NCBI GenBank assembly: GCA_025463305.1
Contig: JAOBWK010000088.1
Span: forward strand, 1 to 64,000
Length of the DNA stretch: 64,000 nt
Origin: Ilumatobacteraceae bacterium
GTDB taxonomy: Bacteria; Actinomycetota; Acidimicrobiia; Acidimicrobiales; Ilumatobacteraceae
Direction: 5' to 3'
The notes beneath the pieces are model-generated. The model worked only from the letters and a program-made list of their open reading frames with translations. It did not search any database and was not told the DNA's origin. Made by a program: the position numbers and the translations under genes. Below, one piece after another: positions 10,029 through 18,663 of the stretch; positions within the stretch are counted from its first letter, which is position 1; every line of letters starts with the position of its first letter.

Positions 10029-11345
10029 TCAGCCGTGGCGCCGGCGGAGCGCGTTGCCGTGGGCCGCGAAGCCCTCGTGATCGGCGAGGGCGATGATGGC
10101 CGGGCTCATCGACCTCAGCGCCGCCGCGTCGGAGCGGGCGACGGCCGTGCGCTTCAGGAACGCCTCCACCGTGATGCCGGACGACACGTGCGCGAACCCG
10201 CTCGTCGGGAGCGAGGCCGGGCAGCCGATGAGGTAGTTCGCCGCGCTGAAGGGCGTGTCCTGGCCGAGCAGGATCTCGCCCGCCTCGGTGAGCAGACCGA
10301 GCAGCGCATCGGGATCCTCCACCGCGAGCTGGAGGTGCTCGGGCGCGTACCGGTTGACGACACCGGCCGCCTCGGCGAGCGAACCGACGAACACGCACCC
10401 GCCGTTCTGCCCCAGCGCAGCGCGCGCCGCAGCGGCCCGCACGTCGGGGAGATCCTGCAGCTGGCGCTCGAGCTCGACGTCGGTCGCGTCGGCCAGTGCG
10501 GCCGACGTCGTCACCAGCACGACGGAGGTGTCGGTGCCGTGCTCGGCCTCGATCAGCAGATCGGCCGCGAGTCGCATCACGTCAGCGCCCTCGTCGGCGA
10601 TGACGACGCTCTCGGTGGGGCCGAGCAGCATCATCGTCGCCACGCCGTGGCGCTGCATCTCGACCTGCGCGCACGTGACGGCCGGCGAGCCGGGGCCGAC
10701 GACCTTGCGGACCTTCGGGATGGACTCCGTGCCGAAGCCGAGTGCCGCCACACCGGCCGGACCGTTGACGCGGAACACGTCGTCGATGCCGAGCTTGCGG
10801 CACACCACGAGCACCGCGGGGTCGACCTCGCCGCTGCCGCCGGGCACCGGCGGCACGACGAGCGCGAGCTGGGGAACGCCGGCCACGACGGCCGGGACGG
10901 CGATCTGGTAGGCCACCGACGGGTAGCTCGCCTTGCCGCTCGGCACGAACAGCCCGGCGCTGGCGATGGGCGTGATCTTCTCGCCGACGAACAGCCCAGG
11001 CGTGCTCTCCAACCACCAGTCGGCCGCGTGCTCGCGCACGGCGTTGTTGAACGTGCGCAGGTTGGTGATGGCATCGTCGAGCGCGTCATCGACCTCGCTC
11101 GACACCGAGGCGGCGTCCATCTCCTCCGCGCTCACCCGCAACCCGCTCGGCTCGATCGTGATGCCGTCGTGGTCGCGCAGGGCGCGGCAAACGGCCTCGT
11201 CGCCATGGTCGCGGACGTCGTCGATGATCCGCCCGATCGAGGCGCGCAGCGCGGGATCGAAGATGTCGTCGAGACCGCGGTGGCACAGGGTTTCGCGCTC
11301 GGCCTCCGTCATGTCGGACCAGGTCATTCGGCGGAGCACGGACAT
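10029..11345 (-). CDS. Histidinol dehydrogenase (HisD) family protein with altered active-site residues
   Basis: A 438-residue NAD-dependent dehydrogenase of the HisD fold. The catalytic pair is present (APEHLQL), as is the terminal zinc ligand region (EGFAAHG). Two diagnostic sites differ from histidinol dehydrogenases. The usual QAEH reads EAEH. The usual GDY..G.NHVLPT reads ANYLIGCPASLPT, replacing a zinc-ligand Asp with Asn and the substrate-contacting His with Ala. From memory, ANY..G..A.LPT is closer to other HisD-fold enzymes such as sulfopropanediol dehydrogenases. No other his gene is nearby, and the neighbour is purA on the opposite strand. The ATG is supported by TACCGT at 11354-11359, 8 nt upstream. 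An annotation pipeline would probably call it hisD; I would not assume histidine synthesis. Confidence 0.75.
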   Translation of the reverse strand: MSVLRRMTWSDMTEAERETLCHRGLDDIFDPALRASIGRIIDDVRDHGDEAVCRALRDHDGITIEPSGLRVSAEEMDAASVSSEVDDALDDAITNLRTFNNAVREHAADWWLESTPGLFVGEKITPIASAGLFVPSGKASYPSVAYQIAVPAVVAGVPQLALVVPPVPGGSGEVDPAVLVVCRKLGIDDVFRVNGPAGVAALGFGTESIPKVRKVVGPGSPAVTCAQVEMQRHGVATMMLLGPTESVVIADEGADVMRLAADLLIEAEHGTDTSVVLVTTSAALADATDVELERQLQDLPDVRAAAARAALGQNGGCVFVGSLAEAAGVVNRYAPEHLQLAVEDPDALLGLLTEAGEILLGQDTPFSAANYLIGCPASLPTSGFAHVSSGITVEAFLKRTAVARSDAAALRSMSPAIIALADHEGFAAHGNALRRRHG

Positions 11346-11441
11346 GGGCGGAAACGGTATCCGCATGCAGGCCGTGGGGCACCTGGCCGGTGCTGCCACG
11401 GGCTAGGATCACGTCACGTTCCCCATCGCTTTGGAGCGTGC

Positions 11442-12749
11442 ATGCCTGTCACCGTCGTAGTTGGAGCCCAATGGGGCGATGAGGGCAAGGCCAAGGTCAT
11501 CGACCTGCTGTCCAAGGAGCACGGCTACGTCGTGCGGTACCAGGGCGGCCACAACGCCGGGCACACCGTGGTGGTGGGCGACGAGCGGTACGCGCTGCAA
11601 CTGATCCCGAGCGGCATCCTCTACGACCACGTCGTGCCCGTCATCGCCAACGGCGTGGTGGTCGACATGATCACGCTGTTCAACGAGATCGACACGCTCG
11701 AGCGGCGTGGCATCTCGTGCGAGCGGCTGCTCGTCAGCAGCCACGCCCACCTCATCTTCCCGTGGCACCAGGCCTGGGACGCGTTCGCCGAGACGAGCCG
11801 CGGCGATGCGAAGATCGGCACCACGCTCAAGGGCATCGGGCCGGCGTACGCCGACAAGTCGAACCGCATCGGAATCCGTGCCGGCGACGTGCTCGATCCG
11901 GTCACGTTCGCGGCGACGGTGCGCGAGCGGGCCACGAGCGAGGCCAAAGCGCTGCGCGCGGTGGAGGCCGCCGAGCTCGACGTCGACGCGATCGTCGAGC
12001 AGTTCTCGACGCTCGCCGCCCGTCTCGCGCCGTACGTGCGCGACACGGTCAGCGCGCTCCACGACGCGCTGGCGGCGGGTCACCAGCTGCTGCTCGAGGG
12101 CGCGCAGGCGACGTTCCTCGATCTCGACCACGGCACCTATCCGTTCGTCACCTCGAGCAACCCCACCGCCGGCGGGGCATGCGTCGGCACCGGGCTCGGA
12201 CCGCGCGACATCCAGCGCATCGTCGGCATCACCAAGGCGTACACGACCCGCGTCGGCGCCGGCCCGTTCCCCACCGAGCTCACCGACGCGCTCGGCGACA
12301 CGCTGGTCGACATCGGCCGCGAGTTCGGCACGGTCACCGGTCGTCGTCGCCGGCCGGGCTGGATCGACTGCGTGATGCTCCGCCAGGCGGTGCGGCTCAA
12401 CTCGCTGACCGAGATCGCGCTCACCAAGCTCGACGTGTTCGACACCTTCGCCGAGGTCAAGGTCTGCACCGGTTACCGCGTCGGCGGCACGGTGCTCGAC
12501 AACTACCCGGACCGGATGTCGCTGCTGGCCGACGTGGAGCCGATCTACTCCACGCTGCCGGGCTGGAACTGCTCGCTGGCCGACATCCGCGAGCCGGGCG
12601 ATCTGCCCGCTGCGGCACAGGACTTCCTGCGCCTGGTCGAGACCGAGATCGGCATCCCGATCCGCATCGTGGGCGTCGGCGCCGAACGCGACGACTACCT
12701 GCTCTGGGAGCGCCCGTCCGACGACGCCGAACTGGTGGGCACGCGATGA
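11442..12749 (+). CDS. purA: Adenylosuccinate synthetase
   Basis: Catalyses the GTP-dependent joining of IMP and aspartate, the first committed step to AMP. The protein is 435 residues, the usual length. Recognisable parts are the N-terminal GAQWGDEGK loop, the IMP-binding RYQGGHNAGHT segment, GIGPAYADKSNR, the TTRVGAGPFPTE loop and GRRRRPGWID. The P-loop reads GDEGKAK where most family members have GDEGKGK. The ATG follows a GGAG Shine-Dalgarno by 5 nt. A candidate -10 (TAGGAT, 11404-11409) would give a leader of about 25 nt. Its stop codon overlaps the purB start (ATGA), so the two steps from IMP to AMP are translationally coupled. Confidence 0.97.
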   Translation: MPVTVVVGAQWGDEGKAKVIDLLSKEHGYVVRYQGGHNAGHTVVVGDERYALQLIPSGILYDHVVPVIANGVVVDMITLFNEIDTLERRGISCERLLVSSHAHLIFPWHQAWDAFAETSRGDAKIGTTLKGIGPAYADKSNRIGIRAGDVLDPVTFAATVRERATSEAKALRAVEAAELDVDAIVEQFSTLAARLAPYVRDTVSALHDALAAGHQLLLEGAQATFLDLDHGTYPFVTSSNPTAGGACVGTGLGPRDIQRIVGITKAYTTRVGAGPFPTELTDALGDTLVDIGREFGTVTGRRRRPGWIDCVMLRQAVRLNSLTEIALTKLDVFDTFAEVKVCTGYRVGGTVLDNYPDRMSLLADVEPIYSTLPGWNCSLADIREPGDLPAAAQDFLRLVETEIGIPIRIVGVGAERDDYLLWERPSDDAELVGTR

Positions 12750-14050
12750 TCCCGCGCTACTCGCTCCCGGAGATGACCGCGGTCTTCAGTGATGTCGAGC
12801 GGTTCCGCCGCTGGCTGGAGATCGAGCTGCTCGCCACCGACGCGCATGCCACGCTCGGCCTGGTGCCGGCGGCCGACGCCGTCACGTGCCGCGAGCGCGC
12901 TCCGCACGTGGACGATGCGTTCGTGCAGGCCGTGCTCGACCGTGAGGCCGTCACCGATCACGACGTCGCCGCGTTCGTCGACGTCGTGCAGGGGGCCATC
13001 GGTGCGCCGGCCGGCTCGTGGATCCACTACGGCCTGACGAGCAGCGACGTGGTCGACACGGCGTGGTGCTGGATGCTGCGCGACGCCTGCGATCTGCTGA
13101 TCGATGCGTCGACGCAACTGATCGAGGTCGTCCGAACCCTGGCCGAGACCCACCGCGACACGGTGATGATCGGACGTACTCATGGCGTGCATGCCGAACC
13201 GACGACGTTCGGCATGAAGGTCGCATTGTGGGCGCTGCAGATCGGCCGAGATCGGCAAAGACTGCGCGCTGCGAAGGAAACTGTTGCGGTGTGCAAGCTC
13301 AGTGGAGCCGTCGGCACGTATTCGAACATCGATCCTGCGATCGAGCAGTTCGTGGGAGAGCAGCTCGGTCTCACTCCCGTTCCGGCAACGCAGGTCATCG
13401 CTCGAGATCGCCACGCGGAATTCCTCTATGCATGTGCATCGATTGGTTCGACCATGGAAATGATCGCGGTCGAACTGCGCCACCTCCAACGGACTGAAGT
13501 GCGCGAAGTGCAGGAGGGGTTCAAGGTCGGTCAGAAGGGTTCGTCGGCGATGCCGCACAAGCGCAACCCGATCTCGGCGGAGACGATCAGCGGGTTGTCG
13601 AGAGTGCTGCGCGGCAACCTCCAAGCCGGCATGCAGGACGTCGCGCTGTGGCACGAGCGCGACATCTCGCACAGCTCCGTCGAGCGCATCGTGCTGCCCG
13701 ATTCGGCCACGCTCGCCCACTACGTGCTGCACCGGATGCGGCGCCTGCTGACCGGCCTGCAGGTCTTCCCGGAGCGGATGATCGCCAACCTCGAGGCCAG
13801 CCACGGTCTGGTGTTCAGCCAGCCGGTGCTGCTCGCGCTCGTGCAATCGGGCCTCAGCCGCGACGACTCCTACCGCATCGTCCAGGACAACGCGATGCAG
13901 GCGTGGGACCAGGGTCGCAGCTTCCGGGCGCTGCTCGACGCCGACGACCGGGTGGCCGTCGATCCGGCCGTGCTGGATCGGGCGTTCGACGTGCAGCGCA
14001 GCCTGCACCACGTGCCGAGGGTGTTCGATGCCCTCGCCGCGCTCGCCTGA
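12746..14050 (+). CDS. purB: Adenylosuccinate lyase
   Basis: Cleaves adenylosuccinate to AMP and also SAICAR to AICAR. The 434-residue protein has the fumarase/aspartase signature SSAMPHKRNP, the catalytic histidine region GRTHGVHAEPTTFG and HYGLTSSDVVDT. It overlaps purA by four bases. Codon use changes inside the gene: from about 13174 to 13545, many codons end in A or T (GAA, ACT, GTT, CGA, AGA, GCA), while the flanks are almost uniformly G/C-ending. This suggests the conserved core was replaced by recombination, although the protein itself looks intact. It converges on the next gene with no bases between the stop codons. Confidence 0.97.
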   Translation: MIPRYSLPEMTAVFSDVERFRRWLEIELLATDAHATLGLVPAADAVTCRERAPHVDDAFVQAVLDREAVTDHDVAAFVDVVQGAIGAPAGSWIHYGLTSSDVVDTAWCWMLRDACDLLIDASTQLIEVVRTLAETHRDTVMIGRTHGVHAEPTTFGMKVALWALQIGRDRQRLRAAKETVAVCKLSGAVGTYSNIDPAIEQFVGEQLGLTPVPATQVIARDRHAEFLYACASIGSTMEMIAVELRHLQRTEVREVQEGFKVGQKGSSAMPHKRNPISAETISGLSRVLRGNLQAGMQDVALWHERDISHSSVERIVLPDSATLAHYVLHRMRRLLTGLQVFPERMIANLEASHGLVFSQPVLLALVQSGLSRDDSYRIVQDNAMQAWDQGRSFRALLDADDRVAVDPAVLDRAFDVQRSLHHVPRVFDALAALA

Positions 14051-14467
14051 TCAGGCTTCGCTGCGGCTGATCCCGGCCTTCTTCAGCACGCTCGCCTCGA
14101 CACCGATGGTGCGCCAGGCGGTGTAGCTGTAGCCGTTGCGCTCGCTGTAGTCCTTGGCCACCTTGACGAACTCGGCCTCGATGGCCGTGAGGTCCACCGC
14201 TTGGCCGGCGCTCGCCAGTTCGGCGGTGAGATCGAGGCGCTCCTGCACGAGGCGCAGCTCGTGCACGGGGTCGGCATCGATCAATTCGGCATCGATCGCG
14301 TCGAGCCGTTTGGCGATGGAGTCGGGGGTGCGCTTGCGGCCACGCTTGGGTTTGTTGTTGCGCAACGCCTCGAGATACTCGCGAACTGCACGGCCCTCGG
14401 ATCGGCCGGCAGCCAGGGCTGCTTTGTGCTCGTCGGTCATGGGTCCTTTGGGTCCGCGCTTCGCCAT
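14051..14467 (-). CDS. Unknown basic protein with AT-hook-like motif
   Basis: A 138-residue protein I cannot assign to a named family. The N-terminal part is rich in Lys, Arg and Gly (AKRGPKGPMTDEHK and KPKRGRKRTPDS), resembling an AT-hook. The middle is an acidic helical stretch, and the end reads YSERNGYSYTAWRTIGVEASVLKKAGI. That end recalls, without proving, the small nucleic-acid-binding C-terminal domains of proteins such as Lsr2. A nucleoid or DNA-binding role is therefore a guess. TAAGCT at 14474-14479 ends 6 nt before the ATG, a leaderless layout that supports it being a real gene. It overlaps nothing and abuts the purB stop codon. Confidence 0.7.
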   Translation of the reverse strand: MAKRGPKGPMTDEHKAALAAGRSEGRAVREYLEALRNNKPKRGRKRTPDSIAKRLDAIDAELIDADPVHELRLVQERLDLTAELASAGQAVDLTAIEAEFVKVAKDYSERNGYSYTAWRTIGVEASVLKKAGISRSEA

Positions 14468-14543
14468 GTCGAAAGCTTAGATTCATCAGGCGTCCATTTG
14501 CACGCACTGCTTTTGATCGATATTCGCGTACCGTGAGGAGCTC

Positions 14544-15365
14544 ATGGATGCGCACGAGCTGTTCCGACTCGCCGATCACGGTCCCGATACCTTCGTCGGT
14601 CAAGGTCCTCAATACCCGTGGGGCGGGCTCTACGGCGGGCAGATCGTGGCCCAGGCGTTGCGTGCCGCAGCGGCCACCGTCGAGGGCGATCTCTTCGTGC
14701 ATTCGCTGCGTGCCTATTTCATCCGTCGCGGCGATCACGCCGAGCCCGTCCGTTTCGAAGTCGACCGGATCCGCAACGGCCGCAGCTTCTGCACCCGCCG
14801 CGTCGTGGCCCGTCAGGCCACCGGCGCGATCTTGAACCTCGAGGCCTCGTTCCAGGCACCCGAACCCTCGGCCGATGTGCAGACGGTGGACGCTCCGGTG
14901 GGTGTGCCCGCGCCGCTCGACGTCGTCAACGACTCGTGGACCACGCTCTTCGAACGACGCACGCTGCCGGCCAGGGCCTTGACGGCCGACGGCCGCACCG
15001 GCACCGGGCGCTACGGCGCATGGATGCGGGCCGCCGGCCCGCTCGGCGACGACCCGCTGCTGCACGCGTGCATGCTCGCCTACATGTCCGACGACCTGCC
15101 GACCGATGCCGTGGTGCGCGCCCACCCCATCGGCAGCGAGCCGGACCTCGACAAGGACAACACCCTGTTCGTGGCGAGCCTCGACCACACGATCTGGTTC
15201 CACCGCCCGGGCCGTGCCGACGACTGGCACCTGCACGACTTCTCCTGCCACAACTTCGTCGGCTCGCGGGGCCTGTCGGTCGGCCACGTGTTCGCGATCG
15301 ATGGCACCCACATCGCCACGATCGCCCAAGAGGTGCTCGTGCGCGACCGGCGGCTGCACGGCTAG
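14544..15365 (+). CDS. tesB: Acyl-CoA thioesterase II (TesB family)
   Basis: Hydrolyses acyl-CoA to free fatty acid and CoA. The 273 residues form two hotdog domains. The first contains WGGLYGGQIVAQAL and SLRAYFIRRGD. The second contains DHTIWFHRP and ends LSVGHVFAIDGTHIATIAQEVLVR, the classic TesB finish; here the usual 'DGxLvAs..QEglvR' reads DGTHIATIAQEVLVR. A TACCGT box and a GAGGAG Shine-Dalgarno both precede the ATG, which fixes the start. The pyrE start lies 9 nt downstream, but pyrE has its own candidate -10 box at the end of this gene. Confidence 0.93.
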   Translation: MDAHELFRLADHGPDTFVGQGPQYPWGGLYGGQIVAQALRAAAATVEGDLFVHSLRAYFIRRGDHAEPVRFEVDRIRNGRSFCTRRVVARQATGAILNLEASFQAPEPSADVQTVDAPVGVPAPLDVVNDSWTTLFERRTLPARALTADGRTGTGRYGAWMRAAGPLGDDPLLHACMLAYMSDDLPTDAVVRAHPIGSEPDLDKDNTLFVASLDHTIWFHRPGRADDWHLHDFSCHNFVGSRGLSVGHVFAIDGTHIATIAQEVLVRDRRLHG

Positions 15366-15374
15366 CTTCGGCTC

Positions 15375-15956
15375 GTGCCCAGCGACCAGCCCGACCTCCC
15401 CGACCTCGATCCGGCACGCTCTGCGCTGCGCGATCACGTGCTGCAGCACTCGGTGAAGCGCGGCGACTTCACGTTGAAGTCGGGCGCGAAGAGCACCTGG
15501 TTCCTCGACACCAAGCAGACCGCCTGCCGGCCCGACGGCATCCTGCTCGTTGCCGACGTCGCGCTGTCACTGATCCCCGACGAGGCCGCGGCCATCGGGG
15601 GGCTGACGATGGGCGCCGATCCCGTTGCCTACGGCATCGCCGCCGTCGCGGCCGCGCGGGGCCGCTCGCTGCGCAGCTTCAGCGTGCGCAAGGAGGCCAA
15701 GGACCACGGCGTCACCGGCCGGATCGCCGGCGCGCTCGAACCCGGCGACCTCGTGGTCATCACCGAGGACACCGTCACCCGCGGCACATCGCCGATGGAG
15801 GCCGTCGAGGTCGTGCGCTCGTTCGGTGCGGTGCCGATCCTGATCACCGTCATCGTCGACCGCGGCGGTACGTGCGGCGCAATGGCGGAGGCCGCCGGCG
15901 TGCCGTTCCTCCCGATGCTCACCGCCGAAGACCTCGGCTTCACCTTCGGCAGCTGA
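15375..15956 (+). CDS. pyrE: Orotate phosphoribosyltransferase
   Basis: Transfers ribose-5-phosphate from PRPP to orotate, the fifth step of UMP synthesis. At 193 residues it is normal length. Visible signatures are SGAKSTWFLDTK (substrate loop), VRKEAKDHG (flexible catalytic loop) and the PRPP-binding motif VVITEDTVTRGTS. The GTG start is favoured because TAGCTT (15363-15368) ends 6 nt before it, overlapping the tesB stop codon; there is no Shine-Dalgarno. It faces the GGDEF-EAL gene across 55 bases that hold only weak hairpins. Confidence 0.95.
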   Translation: MPSDQPDLPDLDPARSALRDHVLQHSVKRGDFTLKSGAKSTWFLDTKQTACRPDGILLVADVALSLIPDEAAAIGGLTMGADPVAYGIAAVAAARGRSLRSFSVRKEAKDHGVTGRIAGALEPGDLVVITEDTVTRGTSPMEAVEVVRSFGAVPILITVIVDRGGTCGAMAEAAGVPFLPMLTAEDLGFTFGS

Positions 15957-16011
15957 CGTCCGTTCGCGCACGGCGCGAGCCCCCTGCATCGCGGGGTTGT
16001 GTGACCTCAGA

Positions 16012-17928
16012 TCAGAGGTGGCCGGAGTCGGCGTGCTGGTGGGCGCCGGCGGTGACGTTGGGGGGCGTCTCACCGTCGGCGATCCGGCTGGCGGCGGCCA
16101 GGAGCAGCGCCTCGGTGGGCGGCATCGGTGCGGCGAGGTGGTAGCCCTGCGCGTACTGGAAGCCAAGCTTGCACAGCGACGCCAGCTCGTCGGCCTCCTC
16201 GACGCCCTCGGCGATGACGCGGTAGTCGAGCCCGGCCGCGAGGTCGACGATGGCCTGCAGCACCTGCTGGCCCTGCGGTGACTGGGCGATGCCGGCGACG
16301 AACTGCCGATCGACCTTCAGCACGTCGAGCGGGAAGCGGCGCAGGTAGGCGAGCGACGAGTAGCCGACGCCGAAGTCGTCGATCGCGATCCGCAGCCCGA
16401 GCTCGCGCAGCGCGACCAGTCGGGCGACGGCGCGCTCGGGGTTGTCGAGCAGCACGGACTCCTGCAGCTCGAGGGTGAGGGTCTGCGGCTCCATGTGGTG
16501 GTGCCGCATGACGCGGGACAGGAAGCTGACGAAGTTCGACGCGCTGACCTGGCGACCGGACACGTTGACGTGCAGGCCGATCGCGAAGCCGGCGGCATCG
16601 CGCCACGACGCTGCATCGCGGCAGGCGATGTCGAGCACGCGCTCGCCGAGTGCGGCGATGAGCCCGGTCTCCTCGGCGAGGGGGATGAAGTCGAGCGGGC
16701 TGAGCTTGCCGAACAGCGAGTGCTCCCACCGCACGAGCGCCTCGAACGCGACGAGCGCGCCGTGTTCGGTGGTGAAGATCGGTTGGTAGACGACGCTGAG
16801 CTCGTCGTTGTCGAGCGCCTCGCGCAGGGCGCGCTCCATGTCGATGCGCCGGCGCACCTCGGAGTGCATGACGGTGTCGAACGTCTCGATCCGGTTGCGC
16901 CCGTTCTCCTTGGCCCGGTACATCGCCAGGTCGGCGTTGCGGAGGAGGTCTTCGGCCGTAGTGATGCTGGAGTCGGCGATGGTGATGCCGATCGAGGCCG
17001 AGATGCGGACCTCCTCGCCGTTGAAGTCGAATGGCTCCTCCATCGCGTGGAGGATGCGCGCGGCCACCTGCGAGGCGATGTCGGAACGCTCGAGCGCCTC
17101 GCACAGCACGACGAACTCGTCGCCGCCGATGCGGGCGACGGTGTCGGCGGCGCGCACGGAGCGCTTGATGCGTTGCGCAGCCTCCACCAGCAGACGATCG
17201 CCGGTGCTGTGCCCGAGCTGATCGTTGACCGACTTGAACCGATCGAGGTCGAGGAACAGCAGGGTCGGCCACATGCCCGAGCGGGCGGCGAGCAGCAGCG
17301 CGTGCTCGAGGCGGTCGATCAGGATGGCGCGGTTGCTCAGTCCGGTGAGCGGATCGTGGGTGGCCTGCCACTCGAGCTGGGCGCGTGCCGGCTCGCGGTC
17401 CGAGGCGTCGGTGATGACGACGACCGCGTTGCGGCGCCCGCCGGTCTCGAACGGGATGAGCACGAAGTCGGCCGGGAACGTGGGCATGCCGGCCGGACGG
17501 AGGCGGACATCGTCGGCCTTCCAGCGGCGCTGCTGGAGCGCGAAGGGCAGCGTCTCGCTGTCGAGCAACGGGGCCGCGTTGGCCTCGGTCGTGCCGGCGA
17601 TCAGCAGGTTGGTGAGCGAGGCGTCGAGCAGTGTGTGGAGCGGTCCGAACAGGCGTACGGCCTCGGGGTTCGCCATCACCACGACACCGCGTTCGTCGAC
17701 GACGAGCAGCGCGGAGCTGACCGCCCCGAAGACGGCCATCAGCCCGTCGAGTTGACGCTGCAGCACGGCCGCGGCCACCGCTCCCGAGGGAGCCGGGAGC
17801 GACGAGCCCGAGGGCGCGTCATACGAGGAGATCCCGGGTTCGATGTTGGACTCGTCCACCTTGCCACCTTTCCCCGCCGCCGGTTCGTTCAGCGTGGTAT
17901 CGGCGGTCCGCGAGGACGACTTGAACAA
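16012..17928 (-). CDS. GGDEF-EAL cyclic-di-GMP protein with PAS domain
   Basis: A 638-residue regulator of the second messenger cyclic di-GMP. A PAS-like sensor (AVFGAVSSALLVVDERGVVV) precedes a GGDEF domain with an intact RIGGDEF active site near residue 270 and an RAAD inhibitory site five residues before it. An EAL domain follows from about residue 380. It keeps EAL (FEALVRWEH), VNVSGRQ, ELQE, IDDFG, LKVDRQF, EGVEE and QGY, so both synthesis and breakdown may be possible. No transmembrane segment is obvious. The start codon is TTG, 8 nt after a strong AAGGAGG. This is one of the few clear Shine-Dalgarno starts outside operons in the window. The C-terminus is histidine-rich (GAHQHADSGHL). 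Confidence 0.94.
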   Translation of the reverse strand: MFKSSSRTADTTLNEPAAGKGGKVDESNIEPGISSYDAPSGSSLPAPSGAVAAAVLQRQLDGLMAVFGAVSSALLVVDERGVVVMANPEAVRLFGPLHTLLDASLTNLLIAGTTEANAAPLLDSETLPFALQQRRWKADDVRLRPAGMPTFPADFVLIPFETGGRRNAVVVITDASDREPARAQLEWQATHDPLTGLSNRAILIDRLEHALLLAARSGMWPTLLFLDLDRFKSVNDQLGHSTGDRLLVEAAQRIKRSVRAADTVARIGGDEFVVLCEALERSDIASQVAARILHAMEEPFDFNGEEVRISASIGITIADSSITTAEDLLRNADLAMYRAKENGRNRIETFDTVMHSEVRRRIDMERALREALDNDELSVVYQPIFTTEHGALVAFEALVRWEHSLFGKLSPLDFIPLAEETGLIAALGERVLDIACRDAASWRDAAGFAIGLHVNVSGRQVSASNFVSFLSRVMRHHHMEPQTLTLELQESVLLDNPERAVARLVALRELGLRIAIDDFGVGYSSLAYLRRFPLDVLKVDRQFVAGIAQSPQGQQVLQAIVDLAAGLDYRVIAEGVEEADELASLCKLGFQYAQGYHLAAPMPPTEALLLAAASRIADGETPPNVTAGAHQHADSGHL

Positions 17929-17936
17929 TCCTGACG

Positions 17937-17943
17937 CCTCCTT
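17937..17943 (-). promoter_or_regulatory. Shine-Dalgarno deciding a TTG start
   Basis: AAGGAGG lies 8 nt before the TTG that opens the GGDEF-EAL protein (MFKSSSRT). No ATG or GTG in frame has a comparable site, so TTG is the most likely start. Confidence 0.6.
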
Positions 17944-17973
17944 GCAGGTCGGACGGACGGCTACGGTGCGCTG

Positions 17974-18663
17974 ATGGCTCTCGACACCCCGGTCCGCGCC
18001 TCGGTCGACCCGGACCCCCCAATGCTCGTCAAGCCGATGCTGCGTGGCTGGTCACACGTGCTCGCATTCGTCAGCCTGGTCGCGCTCGGCGGGTGGCTGA
18101 TCGGCGAATCCGTCGGCACGGATCGCGGCCCGACGCTGATGATCATCTACGTCGCCGGCACGGGCGCGATGTTCGGCGTCTCGTCGGCCTACCACCGGCT
18201 CCGCTGGCAGCCGCGGGCCAAGGCGCTGATGTCCAAGCTCGACCACTGCGCCATCTTCCTCGCCATCGCCGGGGCGTACACGCCGATGGCCGTCGTGGCC
18301 CTCGGCGGATGGCACCGCCCGAGCGTGCTGATCACGGTGTGGGTCGGTGCAGCGGTGGGCATCGCCCTGCAATGGGTGCCGTTCGACCTACCCCGCTGGG
18401 CGTTCGCCGCGGTGTACGTCATCGTCGGCTGGGCAGCGGCACCGTCGTTCGGCCAGCTCTACCACGGGCTCGGCATCCTCGGCTTCCTGCTCGTCCTCGG
18501 CGGCGGTCTCGCCTACACCGTCGGAGCGCTGATCTACGCCCGCAAGCGTCCCGATCCGTGGCCCCGAGTGTTCGGCTTCCACGAGATCTTCCACGTGTTC
18601 ACCATCATCGGTGCCGGCCTCCACTTCGCCGCGATGGCAGCGGTGGTCCTGCCGAAGTTCTAG
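17974..18663 (+). CDS. Hemolysin III / PAQR family membrane protein
   Basis: A 229-residue integral membrane protein with seven predicted helices, of the YqfA/HlyIII family related to eukaryotic adiponectin receptors. The conserved metal site is visible: Ser and His in SSAYHR after the second helix and HEIFH near the C-terminus. PAQR-type proteins are thought to be zinc-dependent lipid hydrolases, but the bacterial substrates are unclear and haemolysis is not implied. TACGGT (17962-17967) ends 6 nt before the ATG, so the transcript is probably leaderless. The stop codon overlaps that of the convergent LarA-like gene by four bases. Confidence 0.9.
   Translation: MALDTPVRASVDPDPPMLVKPMLRGWSHVLAFVSLVALGGWLIGESVGTDRGPTLMIIYVAGTGAMFGVSSAYHRLRWQPRAKALMSKLDHCAIFLAIAGAYTPMAVVALGGWHRPSVLITVWVGAAVGIALQWVPFDLPRWAFAAVYVIVGWAAAPSFGQLYHGLGILGFLLVLGGGLAYTVGALIYARKRPDPWPRVFGFHEIFHVFTIIGAGLHFAAMAAVVLPKF

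Noticed and set aside
7879..10398. 839-codon minus-strand frame across the two-component genes
   Set aside because: A third reading of the kinase and regulator genes, Arg/Ala/Pro-rich, with no recognisable domain.
9996..12749. 917-codon frame ending in purA
   Set aside because: The part before 11442 is antisense to the HisD-like gene. PurA begins at the ATG after GGAG.
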